Of a DNA stretch of 64,000 bases, positions 42,401 to 45,275 are shown in pieces (the stretch's first letter is position 1; the number at the start of each line of letters is the position of its first letter). Made by a program: the position numbers and the translations under genes. The stretch covers positions 29,930,402-29,994,401 of the forward strand of contig NC_088301.1 of the NCBI RefSeq assembly GCF_032854445.1, in the 5' to 3' direction. Under the pieces are notes generated by a model. That model did no database searches. It had not been told where the DNA came from and worked only from the letters and a program-made list of their open reading frames with translations. This stretch comes from Liolophura sinensis. Taxonomy: Eukaryota; Mollusca; Polyplacophora; Chitonida; Chitonidae.

Positions 42401-45275
42401 GTATTGTACTGTATTTGTGCAGGCACTTTGATACTGTGCTGACTCCACATATTGGGTATGTCTATTTGGTCCTATTACCAAATCTCTGTATCTCAAAAAG
42501 TACAGCATATATTGATCTGGAGTTTTACCTGCATGTAAAGAACAGTGGCACAGTGTTCCACTGCTGGTGCTCTGTGTGCGTATTAATTACAGCAAATTAC
42601 CAAATTCATGATTTCAGTACTTTATGTATTGAGCTGAAGTTTGGCATTCATGTGTTAAATCTAAGTTAGAAGTCCGTCCAATGTCATTGTCTGTACTAGT
42701 GAGGGTTGATGGGATATGTATCGTCATGATCACAGAGACGGTGTTACAAAGAGTGGCTTGTTCTGTGTGGCCTCGTCTGTCCGAGAGCGACTAAAGGTGG
42801 ACCAAGAAGTGAATATCCTGCAGACTGTCAAACAGATGAGGATCCACAGACCTGAAATCATCACAGATCTGGTACATGAAAGATTCACTTCAACATTGTT
42901 GAGGATGTACAGCATAAGCATCCAGTCTTGTGTCTGCATGTATGAAGGTGTGGTGTGTGCCAGATGTCGTGAGATGGGTGGTGTGTGACAGATGTGTGTG
43001 ACAGATGTTGTGAAATGAATGGTGTCTGGTGGATGTGAGTGGCAGATGTGAGATGGGTGGTGTCTGGTAGATGTGTGTGGCAGATGTGAGATGGGTGGTG
43101 TCTGGTAGATGTGTGTGGCAGATGTTGTGCAATGGGTGGTGTTTGACAGATGTGTGTGACAGATGTTGTGAAATGGGTGGTGTGTGACAGATGTTGTGAA
43201 ATGGGTGGTGTGTGACAGATGTTGTGAGATGGGTGGTGTCTGGCAGATGTGAGATGAGTGGTGCCTGGCAGATGTTGTGAGATGGGTGGTGTTTGGCAGA
43301 TGTGTGTGGCAGATGTTATGAGATGGGTGGTGTCTGACAGATGTGTGTGGCAGATGTTGTGACATGGGTGGTGTTTGACATGTTGTGAGAAGGGTGGTGT
43401 CTGGTAGATGTGTGGGGCAGATGTCATGAGATGAGTGATGGGTGGTGTGTGACAGATGTTGTGAAATGGGTGTTGTCTGGTAGATGCGTGTTACAGATGT
43501 TATGAAATGGTTGGTGCTTGACAGTTGTGTGTGATAGATGTTGTGAAATGGGTGGTGTCTTCCAGATGTGTCTTGTAGATGTTGTGAGACGAGATGGTTG
43601 GTGTTTGACAGATGTATGTGGCAGATGTCGTGAGATTGGTGGTGTTTGACAGATGTTGTGAGATAGATGGTGCATGTATGGCAGATGTTGTGAGACTGGG
43701 GATGTGTGATACGTGTATGGCAGATGTTGTGAGACTGGTGGTGTGTGATACGTGTATGGCAGATGTGAGGATGGTGGTGTGTGATACGTGTATGGCAGAT
43801 GTCGTGAGACTGGTGGTGTGTGATATGTGTATAACAGATGTCATGAGACTGGTGGTATGTGATATGTGTATGGCAGATGTGAGACTGGTGGTGTGTGATA
43901 CGTGTATGGTAGATGTCTTGAGACTGGTGGTGTGTGATATGTGTATGGCAGATGTGAGGATGGTGGTGTGTGATACGTGTATGGCAGATGTGAGGATGGT
44001 GGTGTGTGATACGTGTATGGCAGATGTCATGAGACTAGTGGTATGTGATATGTGTATAACAGATGTCATGAGACTGGTGGTATGTGATATGTGTATGGCA
44101 GATGTGAGACTGGTGGTGTGTGATATGTGTATGGTAGATGTCATGAGACTGGTGGTGTGTGATATGTGTATGGTAGATGTCCTGAGACTGGTGGTGTGTG
44201 ATATGTGTATGGTAGATGTCCTGAGACTGGTGGTATGTGATATGTGTATGGTAGATGTCATGAGACTGGTGGTATGTGATATGTGTATGGTAGATGTCAT
44301 GAGACTGGTGGTGTGTGATATGTGTATGGCAGATGTCGTGAGACTGGTGGTATGTGATATGTGTATGGTAGATGTCCTGAGACTGGTGGTATGTGATATG
44401 TGTATGGTAGATGTCATGAGTCTGGTGGTGTGTGATATGTGTATTGCAGATGTCATGAGACTGGTGGTGTGTGATACGTGTATGGTAGATGTCTTGAGAC
44501 TGGTGGTGTGTGATATGTGTATGGTAGATGTCATGAGACTGGTGGTGTGTGATATGTGTATGGCAGATGTGAGACTGGTGGTGTGTGATATGTGTATGGC
44601 AGATGTCGTGAGACTGGTGGTGTGTGATATATGTATGGCAGATGTGAGACTGGTGGTGTGTGATATGTGTATGGCAGATGTCATGAGTCTGGTGGTGTGT
44701 GACTGATGTGGTGTGATGGGTCGTGTGGAACTGATGTGGTGTGGCACTGATGTGGTGTGGCACTGATGTGGTGTGATGGGTGGTGTGACAGGCTCACTCC
44801 CACATCCCTGTGTGAAATATACATAAGCTCTAATAGTCACCAGACAACAGTATTGAAGCAGCTATAAAATTTAATGTTTATTGTACTCTTTTAGTTGAAG
44901 GCTATTGCTGCTGTTTGGAGAAGCCAAATTCAGACATGTCTAGCTTCTTTGATTAGGATATTGAAGTACAGTTACAGTTATATAAGGAGGATTTAACTGT
45001 CCATCCTGTACAGACATAATGCTGTTTGTTTGTGTGTCCAAGGGGTTGTCACCACCTGTAGTGTGTTTTCACCCTCGTCTGGGAGATGATTAAAGCTAAA
45101 AAGTCCAAAAAACAAAATAACTAATTTTCCCTGATTTTGCCGAACATGTAACTAAATATTATGAATTTGATAACAGATCTAATGTTTTTTACATTTACAG
45201 GAGCAGTTCAGGTTTCTCCATAAACTTGTCTTGGCTTATTTGGAGAGCTTCCAAACTTACTCCAACTTCAAATGA
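304..45275 (+). CDS. EGF-repeat receptor-type protein tyrosine phosphatase with tandem PTP domains (24 exons, 5' partial)
   Basis: The 24 exons were joined by GT-AG boundaries with matching phases and give 1,016 residues ending in TGA. Domain order is six EGF repeats (about residues 1-300), one transmembrane helix (about 310-335), a basic RRRKKKP stop-transfer, a Ser/Thr/Ala-rich linker, PTP D1 (about 430-730) and PTP D2 (about 770-1016). D1 has every catalytic hallmark: KSRY pTyr loop, [24 protein letters not shown] and [11 protein letters not shown]2 keeps the fold but has KNRS, FWSDG and HCLDGVTKSG. By family knowledge D1 should dephosphorylate phosphotyrosine on the inner face of the plasma membrane, and D2 should be regulatory. 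No signal peptide or start codon is in the window, so more EGF exons are expected upstream. The combination of MEGF-like EGF repeats with a two-domain PTP is not one of the classical vertebrate RPTP classes. The exon model is well supported by phase and motif, but whether all duplicated EGF exons are spliced together is inferred. Confidence 0.93.
639..791 (+). CDS. Exon 2: EGF repeat (duplicate copy A, second)
   Basis: The acceptor is T-rich followed by CAG and the donor is ACAG|GTGAGC. It is 153 nt, phase 1-1. The eight-cysteine EGF unit includes [10 protein letters not shown] and GWKGNKC. A twin lies at 5537-5689. Confidence 0.9.
1138..1386 (-). mobile_element. tRNA-derived SINE, full length (SINE family 1)
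   Basis: Read on the minus strand it has a tRNA-like head with A-box region GTTGGTTAGCGCGCTAGCG, B-box-like GAGTTCAAGTCC, a central body, the motif GTATAAGTGAAATATTCTT and an AAATAAATAAA tail. Its twin is at 6036-6284. Confidence 0.9.
1890..2025 (+). mobile_element. SINE family 1, 5'-truncated
   Basis: Only the body and tail are present: GGTTTCCTCCAGGCTCTGCC through AAGTGAAATATTCTTGAG and CAATCAAGTAAATAAAT. The tRNA head is missing. Twin at 6788-6923. Confidence 0.85.
2026..3015. other. Intron sequence without recognizable genes
   Basis: AT-rich intron within the duplicated segment. No ORF, domain or clear repeat seen. Repeated as 6924-7913 in copy B. Confidence 0.6.
3016..3160. mobile_element. 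Foldback (MITE-like) element
   Basis: The left arm GGATATTGCACAGTGAAGGT and the right arm CCCTGTGCAATATTCT are inverted, and similarity continues inward (TCGAATAC with GTATTCGA, GATAA with TTATC). About 145 bp with arms of about 60 bp. Duplicated at 7914-8058. Confidence 0.7.
3337..4480. repeat. 50-bp minisatellite, long array (about 23 units)
   Basis: Unit of 50 bp with core ACTATGACGTC and GGGAACGTCATATAATA. Each unit holds ATGACGT and its reverse complement ACGTCAT, so each can fold into a hairpin. TGACGTC resembles a cAMP-response element. The array follows copy A of the duplication. Confidence 0.95.
4481..4899. other. Intronic stretch unique to the first array flank
   Basis: Begins with a 22-bp perfect palindrome at 4481-4502 made of ACATGTGTAC and its complement, followed by further TGTACATGTACA runs. 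The remainder to 4899 has no recognizable feature and no partner after array B. Confidence 0.6.
5203..5358 (+). CDS. Exon 3: EGF repeat (duplicate copy B, first)
   Basis: Same boundaries and phases as exon 1. It differs from exon 1 by a two-base AGT to GAT change that replaces Ser with Asp right after the first cysteine (GCDGGEYG). The intron just upstream is also unusually diverged between the two copies. Confidence 0.88.
5537..5689 (+). CDS. Exon 4: EGF repeat (duplicate copy B, second)
   Basis: Identical in coding sequence to exon 2 by eye. The polypyrimidine tract before it is one T shorter than in copy A. It is 153 nt, phase 1-1. Confidence 0.88.
6036..6284 (-). mobile_element. SINE family 1, full length (copy B twin)
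   Basis: Same element as 1138-1386, carried along by the segmental duplication. One A to G difference is seen in the GC-rich body. Confidence 0.9.
6788..6923 (+). mobile_element. SINE family 1, 5'-truncated (copy B twin)
   Basis: Twin of 1890-2025 with the same truncation point, so it was duplicated after insertion. Confidence 0.85.
7914..8058. mobile_element. Foldback element (copy B twin)
   Basis: Duplicate of the palindromic element at 3016-3160. Confidence 0.7.
8235..8475. repeat. 50-bp minisatellite, short array (about 5 units)
   Basis: Same unit as 3337-4480, at the end of copy B. The large difference in unit number between otherwise near-identical copies shows rapid expansion or contraction. 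Confidence 0.95.
8744..8881 (+). CDS. Exon 5: EGF repeat
   Basis: Acceptor TTTTTTCTGTAG and donor AAAA|GTAAGT, 138 nt, phase 1-1. The eight-cysteine unit starts [11 protein letters not shown] and ends GWNGTVCKK. It lies just outside the duplicated segment and is single copy here. Confidence 0.9.
9149..9295 (+). mobile_element. SINE family 1, 5'-truncated and diverged
   Basis: Contains TGGGAAGGTCTGTCAACAAC, CACCATAATGCTGGCCGCC and AAGTGAAATATTCTTGAAAA. The tRNA head is missing and the tail is short. Confidence 0.8.
9447..9688 (+). mobile_element. SINE family 1, near full length
   Basis: Shows GTTAGTGCAGCATAATGATC (head), GAGTTCAAGTCCAGCTC (B box), GCTGGCTGCCATCGTA (body) and CACCAATCAAATAACGAAAT (tail). 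Confidence 0.85.
9870..12390. repeat. 43-bp minisatellite (about 58 units)
   Basis: Unit of 43 bp containing CACCACAGATCATTGTAGAA and TGTGACATTGGTAGCCTGTG. About 2.5 kb, mostly head to tail with scattered substitutions and a few truncated units. It lies in the intron between EGF exons 5 and 6. Confidence 0.96.
12595..12945. repeat. 61-bp tandem repeat (about 5.5 units)
   Basis: The unit contains CAGGTACATGTCATCCAATC and GTTTGTGAGGTAAGCAGAG. Three units carry GAGGTAAGCA, a good match to a 5' splice site, and later units have the variant GAAGTAGGCA. Confidence 0.9.
12946..13850. other. Intron sequence without recognizable genes
   Basis: AT-rich intron between the 61-bp and 85-bp arrays. No conserved coding signal or repeat was seen. 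Confidence 0.55.
13855..14806. repeat. 85-bp minisatellite built from an intron/EGF-exon junction (12 units)
   Basis: Unit starts (GTTCAG-type) fall at 13859, 13951, then every 85 bp to 14801. Each unit is 26 nt of intron end (TATGTATGTTCAG) plus the first 59 nt of EGF exon 6 (encoding [13 protein letters not shown]). Only the last unit continues into the full exon. Confidence 0.95.
14807..14950 (+). CDS. Exon 6: EGF repeat, last before the membrane
   Basis: Acceptor TATGTTCAG and donor CCAG|GTATGA, 144 nt, phase 1-1. It encodes [10 protein letters not shown] through GYTGDRCEP with eight cysteines. Its acceptor plus first 59 nt form the repeat unit of the 85-bp array directly upstream; only this last copy continues into a complete EGF domain. 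Confidence 0.9.
15060..15210 (+). pseudogene. Possible remnant of a non-LTR reverse transcriptase C-terminus / dispersed repeat
   Basis: The translation reads [19 protein letters not shown], similar in style to the region after the RT thumb of jockey-type elements. Part of the same DNA (AATATGCTTGAATAAACA) recurs near 35,632, so it belongs to a dispersed family. Assignment is tentative. Confidence 0.35.
15321..15426 (+). CDS. Exon 7: juxtamembrane stalk and transmembrane helix
   Basis: Acceptor GTGGTTTCAG and donor CTCAG|GTAAGT, 106 nt, phase 1 to 2. It encodes a short stalk ([12 protein letters not shown]) followed by about 23 uninterrupted Val/Ile/Leu/Ala/Phe residues, a clear single-pass membrane anchor. 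Confidence 0.92.
15427..16757. other. Intron between transmembrane and juxtamembrane exons
   Basis: AT-rich. The phrase TGAATTGAAACTTGGTA occurs twice, near 16,013 and 16,294, suggesting an old dispersed repeat. No gene seen. Confidence 0.5.
16758..16873 (+). CDS. Exon 8: cytoplasmic juxtamembrane segment
   Basis: Acceptor TTGTTGTCAG and donor CCAG|GTATGT, 116 nt, phase 2 to 1. It begins [10 protein letters not shown], a stop-transfer sequence that puts the PTP domains in the cytoplasm, and continues with a polar stretch ending in NDVNTKPVP. Confidence 0.9.
16874..17735. other. Intron sequence without recognizable features
   Basis: Short ORFs on both strands here have no domain-like sequence. 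No repeat recognized. Confidence 0.5.
17738..17925. repeat. 61-bp tandem repeat, 3 units
   Basis: The unit contains CCAAGTACAAATACTGGTGT and ATGTACATCAGCACATATAC. The three copies are essentially identical, implying recent duplication. Confidence 0.95.
17965..18290. repeat. Dispersed repeat, two adjacent copies
   Basis: About 140 bp, copies at 17965-18110 and 18145-18290. Shared phrases are GCACAATA, GATGTTCCATCG, GATTCACTGTGTGC and TTCATGACTT. Related copies lie near 42,530 and 48,265. Confidence 0.7.
18538..18800 (+). CDS. Exon 9: Ser/Thr/Ala/Pro linker and start of PTP D1
   Basis: Acceptor TTTCCTTTGTCAG and donor GAT|GTGAGT, 263 nt, phase 1 to 0. The first half is an imperfect 18-bp coding repeat (TSATAP units) forming a flexible linker. 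The second half has EYYNVVDF and then the N-terminal helix of D1 ([19 protein letters not shown]). The 18-bp repeat keeps the frame, so its length may vary between alleles. Confidence 0.88.
19268..19362. repeat. 16-bp tandem repeat (about 6 units)
   Basis: The unit is TAGGACTAACACATTA, nearly perfect, in the intron before exon 10. Confidence 0.95.
19554..19641 (+). CDS. Exon 10: PTP D1, phosphotyrosine loop
   Basis: Acceptor TTTGTTCACAG and donor CCT|GTAAGT, 88 nt, phase 0 to 1. It encodes [12 protein letters not shown] and then KSRYVNIVA, the pTyr-recognition loop of PTPs (usual form KNRY). Confidence 0.92.
19668..19926 (-). mobile_element. SINE family 1, full length, minus orientation
   Basis: It begins with (TTTA)n and GATTGGTGTTTTATGCC and ends with CTAACCAACTGAGCCATGG, the complement of the tRNA-like 5' end. 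It is head to head with the next SINE inside the 672-bp intron 10. Confidence 0.92.
19966..20234 (+). mobile_element. SINE family 1, full length, plus orientation, diverged
   Basis: Starts GGCCTGTGTGGTAGAAGTGG, followed by GACCCAGGAGACTCTCACC and ending CAAATCAAATAAATAAATA. Only about 40 bp separates it from the inverted SINE at 19668-19926. Confidence 0.88.
20314..20390 (+). CDS. Exon 11: PTP D1, YDHSRV segment
   Basis: Acceptor TGTTGTACAG and donor CAC|GTGAGT, 77 nt, phase 1 to 0. It completes the conserved YDHSRVVL and carries TYINACYIH. Confidence 0.93.
20667..20772. mobile_element. Foldback element
   Basis: The arms GTTACTCAGGGATAGGATAT and CTATCACTGAGTAAC are inverted. The core TGGTGTCAGTAA pairs perfectly with TTACTGACACCA around TTCATATGATATGAA. 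A related left arm recurs at 25120-25165. Confidence 0.75.
21036..21072 (+). CDS. Exon 12: PTP D1, 37-nt microexon
   Basis: Acceptor ATGCTTTCAG and donor CAAG|GTATGT, 37 nt, phase 0 to 1. It encodes [12 protein letters not shown], the conserved GY-x-YIA-x-QGP strand. It is the shortest exon, and D2 has no separate counterpart exon. Confidence 0.92.
21365..21455. repeat. Short tandem repeat, about 3 units
   Basis: Repeats CTTACTAGTAGGGAGTTACT with CAGGCAA spacers, in the intron before exon 13. Confidence 0.8.
21770..22065. repeat. Degenerate CAGCAACTTACTACAC repeat
   Basis: Low-complexity tandem repeat of CAGCAACTTACTACAC and CAGTAACTCACTACACCA. It is open in the same frame as exon 13, which follows about 30 bp later. 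Confidence 0.85.
22094..22191 (+). CDS. Exon 13: PTP D1, GP...DF..MIWEQ segment
   Basis: Acceptor TTGTATTTTCAG and donor GAAG|GTACAG, 98 nt, phase 1 to 0. It encodes [17 protein letters not shown] and then [12 protein letters not shown]. The usual DFWRMVWE has Met in place of the first Trp; D2 keeps the Trp. Confidence 0.92.
22192..24300. other. Intron 13: mostly unique, with one small foldback
   Basis: After the donor, AGGATATGAAGGTACAGTGC is repeated about three times (22180-22290). A 13-bp perfect inverted repeat (TATCAGGAATTGT at 23089-23101 with its complement at 23135-23147) marks a small foldback. No coding signal seen otherwise. Confidence 0.6.
24040..24165 (-). mobile_element. Degenerate SINE family 1 fragment (possible)
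   Basis: CCCAGAATATTTAACTTTTA and GGGGAAGCCACAAAACCCAT recall the complement of the SINE body but are much diverged. Confidence 0.4.
24340..24510 (+). mobile_element. SINE family 1, 5'-truncated
   Basis: Contains CAGCAAACTGCAGATGGTCG, ATGCTCGCCGTCGTTGTGTA and ACCAATGAAATAAATAAAT. It ends about 65 bp before exon 14. Confidence 0.82.
24574..24699 (+). CDS. Exon 14: PTP D1, KC..YWP segment
   Basis: Acceptor TTTGTTTTCAG and donor AAT|GTAAGG, 126 nt, phase 0-0. It encodes KKCEQYWP followed by the central beta strands and [12 protein letters not shown]. Confidence 0.92.
25457..25608 (+). CDS. Exon 15: PTP D1, WPD loop and catalytic His-Cys
   Basis: Acceptor TTTTCTCAG and donor TGCAG|GTATAT, 152 nt, phase 0 to 2. 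It encodes [15 protein letters not shown] (WPD loop with its general-acid Asp) and ends in VVVHC plus two bases of the next codon. The intron splits the codon directly after the catalytic Cys. Confidence 0.94.
26034..26220. repeat. 33-bp tandem repeat (about 5.7 units)
   Basis: Unit GTGGTAGTGGTACACAGATA plus TCCCATCATCCGA. The period is a multiple of three, so open frames appear on both strands. I regard those as artefacts of the repeat. Confidence 0.95.
26975..27150 (+). mobile_element. SINE family 1 with internal deletion
   Basis: The intact tRNA-like 5' end (CCGTGGCTCAGTCGGTTAGC) runs to GACCCAGGAGCCTCTC and then jumps to CCCCGGGCTGTGCCC. About 110 bp, including the B box, is missing. The tail is (AAAT)n. 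The body matches the consensus closely, so it is probably young. Confidence 0.88.
27290..27625 (+). mobile_element. tRNA-derived SINE, second family (SINE family 2)
   Basis: The head is tRNA-like with GGTGGCCTAATGGTTAGAGC and B box GGTTCAAACCC, the body has TGGCACTCAGCACTTAGAGG and GGCCCGGTGTCAGTATAGTG, and the tail is CATTCATTCATT. A related copy is at 49546-49892. Confidence 0.8.
27828..27963 (+). CDS. Exon 16: PTP D1, P-loop
   Basis: Acceptor CTGTTATCAG and donor CCAG|GTGAGT, 136 nt, phase 2 to 0. Joined to exon 15 it gives [11 protein letters not shown], the full canonical P-loop with catalytic Cys and Arg, followed by [10 protein letters not shown] and the RVNMIQTQ Q-loop region. Confidence 0.94.
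27985..28230 (+). mobile_element. SINE family 1, full length, diverged
   Basis: Has CTCTAGTGGTTACCCAGTGA (head), AAGCTGGCTTCCTCTC (body) and CAAATCAAATAAATAAATA (tail). It starts about 20 bp after the donor of exon 16. Confidence 0.8.
28602..28748 (-). mobile_element. SINE family 1 with internal deletion, minus strand
   Basis: The (TTTA)n GATTGAATATTTACC end is followed directly by AGACCTTCCCACATGCAGCT and CCAGCATGAGCTGAACTC. Much of the central body is absent. Confidence 0.78.
28872..29021 (+). CDS. Exon 17: end of PTP D1 and D1-D2 spacer
   Basis: Acceptor CTCTGTTCAG and donor TTTAAG|GTATGG, 150 nt, phase 0-0. [14 protein letters not shown] closes D1. The rest is a polar spacer that leads into D2. 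Confidence 0.9.
29448..30045. repeat. 32-bp minisatellite (about 18 units)
   Basis: Unit CATCACTGAAGCAGCAGCCA plus CAGCTTCATGGT, with point variants, in the intron between D1 and D2. Confidence 0.96.
30046..30976. other. Intron sequence without recognizable features
   Basis: No ORF, repeat or motif identified apart from the polypyrimidine tract before exon 18. Confidence 0.5.
30977..31076 (+). CDS. Exon 18: PTP D2, degenerate pTyr loop
   Basis: Acceptor TTTTCTCCCCAG and donor GCAG|GTGCCA, 100 nt, phase 0 to 1. It encodes [11 protein letters not shown], then [12 protein letters not shown]. The Tyr of KNRY is replaced by Ser. Confidence 0.88.
31077..31925. other. AT-rich intron without recognizable features
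   Basis: No coding signal or repeat seen. Confidence 0.5.
31928..32230. repeat. 21-bp minisatellite (about 14 units)
   Basis: Unit CCAGAACTCCTATAGGTGAGG. Being 7 codons long, it gives open frames on both strands (RTPIGEA and GVLASPI repeats). Each unit also has AGGTGAGG, a 5' splice site-like string. It ends about 35 bp before exon 19. Confidence 0.96.
32264..32337 (+). CDS. Exon 19: PTP D2, DYINAVFLP segment
   Basis: Acceptor TTGTGTTACAG and donor CCT|GTGAGT, 74 nt, phase 1 to 0. It is the D2 counterpart of exon 11. The YDHSRV motif is replaced by ADSSRP, and DYINAVFLP is retained. A 21-bp array ends about 40 bp before the exon. Confidence 0.88.
32338..34845. other. Intron 19, first part: old degenerate repeats
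   Basis: Recurrent phrases suggest old dispersed or tandem elements: GCTCATATCTTGAAAA (near 33,660, a variant near 32,649), CAGCTTGATTTGCATA and relatives (32,750, 32,888, 33,522), and AGCTTTTCTGTTAAGCTTCT (33,951, 34,018). No gene seen. Confidence 0.5.
34313..34405. repeat. Dispersed repeat, first of a pair
   Basis: TTTCAGGGCTTCACCAAAAG ... AATATGCTTGAGTTAAAGG. It matches 35576-35680 in the same orientation. Confidence 0.65.
34850..35020. repeat. 43-bp tandem repeat, 4 units
   Basis: Unit contains CCTTAAATACTTACAAAGCA and TAATACAATATATGTGTAC. The copies are nearly perfect. Confidence 0.95.
35576..35680. repeat. Dispersed repeat, second of a pair
   Basis: TTCAGGGCTTCACAAAAAGT ... GAATATGCTTGAATAAACAC, then CATGCAAACATGCG. 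Part of it also matches 15,123-15,150. Confidence 0.65.
36087..36227 (+). CDS. Exon 20: PTP D2, TQTP...DFWRLVFEQ segment
   Basis: Acceptor TATTATGCACAG and donor AACAAG|GTAAGT, 141 nt, phase 0-0. It encodes [15 protein letters not shown] and [10 protein letters not shown]. It corresponds to D1 exons 12 plus 13 without the intervening intron. Confidence 0.92.
36228..37131. other. Intron 20 without recognizable features
   Basis: No ORF or repeat identified. Confidence 0.5.
37132..37254 (+). CDS. Exon 21: PTP D2, KYWP segment
   Basis: Acceptor TGTTGGACAG and donor AAAGAG|GTGTGT, 123 nt, phase 0-0. It encodes [16 protein letters not shown] and later [11 protein letters not shown]. The polypyrimidine tract is weak compared with the other introns. 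Confidence 0.88.
37400..38920. repeat. 36-bp minisatellite with higher-order structure
   Basis: Base unit GTATGGGGCCACCTGTGCAC plus CTAAGGTTTGCCTCTT. Blocks of about six units recur every 214 bp (37625, 37839, 38053), and a larger block of variant units recurs about 347 bp apart (38,317 and 38,664). Confidence 0.94.
38920..40130. repeat. 41-bp minisatellite with 328-bp higher-order period
   Basis: Unit GGCTTGTCTCTTGTATAAGG plus GCCACCTGTATGTACACCAGA. Eight units form a 328-bp block seen at 39057, 39385 and 39713. It shares phrases with the 36-bp array (GGGCCACCTGT), so the two probably have a common origin. Confidence 0.94.
40243..40375 (-). mobile_element. (TA)n tract and degenerate SINE family 1 copy
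   Basis: A TA run at 40243-40262 precedes GTATTGGATTGATGTTGTAC, AATGTTTCACTTATAACTGG and GGATAAACCACAAATGTTGC, an eroded complement of the SINE. Confidence 0.55.
40593..40747 (+). CDS. Exon 22: PTP D2, degenerate WPD loop and His-Cys
   Basis: Acceptor TTGTTACTGCAG and donor TGCCT|GTGGGT, 155 nt, phase 0 to 2. It encodes [14 protein letters not shown] (WPD is WSD) and ends at PILVHC plus two bases. The donor GTGGGT is weaker than the others. The codon split matches exon 15 of D1. Confidence 0.87.
40755..42260. repeat. Degenerate CTGTAGTTATAACCCTACATCT repeat with a 102-bp period
   Basis: Short variants of CTGTAGTTACAACCCTACAT recur throughout intron 22. From about 41,207 to 41,880 they form a 102-bp unit (CTACATCATAACCCTAGAAC at 41207, 41309 and onward). 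The flanks are more eroded. Confidence 0.9.
40863..40934 (-). mobile_element. SINE family 1 fragment with internal deletion
   Basis: TTTATTTGATTGGTGTTTTA followed by TGCCCTGGGCAAATCC and CCGCATGTTGCTGACAGACC. Most of the body is missing. Confidence 0.75.
42530..42660. repeat. Dispersed repeat copy (family of 17965-18290)
   Basis: CACTGCTGGTGCTCTGTGTG, then CAGCAAATTACCAAATTCAT and TTCAGTACTTTATGTATTGA, matching 18165-18260. Confidence 0.65.
42736..42871 (+). CDS. Exon 23: PTP D2, degenerate P-loop
   Basis: Acceptor ATGATCACAG and donor ATCTG|GTACAT, 136 nt, phase 2 to 0. Joined to exon 22 it gives [13 protein letters not shown]. The catalytic Cys position is kept, but the essential P-loop Arg is Lys and SAG is LDG, so hydrolysis is not expected. 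Confidence 0.88.
42950..43670. repeat. Degenerate GTGTGACAGATGTTGTGAAATGG-type repeat
   Basis: Irregular units of about 28-45 bp with GGTGGTGT, GACAGATGT and TGTGAGATG. It is the diverged edge of the 39-bp array that follows. Confidence 0.9.
43671..44790. repeat. 39-bp minisatellite
   Basis: Unit GTGTGTGATATGTGTATGGC plus AGATGTCATGAGACTGGTG, with some 33-bp units that lack CATGAG. All lengths are multiples of three, so frames stay open on both strands for over 1 kb (up to 446 codons). Not considered coding. Confidence 0.95.
45201..45275 (+). CDS. Exon 24: last coding exon of PTP D2 with stop codon
   Basis: Acceptor TTTACATTTACAG. The exon encodes [20 protein letters not shown] and four more residues, then TGA at 45273-45275. 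It matches the C-terminal helix of PTP domains and the end of D1 ([10 protein letters not shown]). Confidence 0.9.
   Translation, partial: EQFRFLHKLVLAYLESFQTYSNFK

Noticed and set aside
43500-44840. 446-codon minus-strand and 364-codon plus-strand ORFs
   Set aside because: Both are translations of the 39/33-bp minisatellite, whose period is a multiple of three. They lie in an intron and contain only the repeat.
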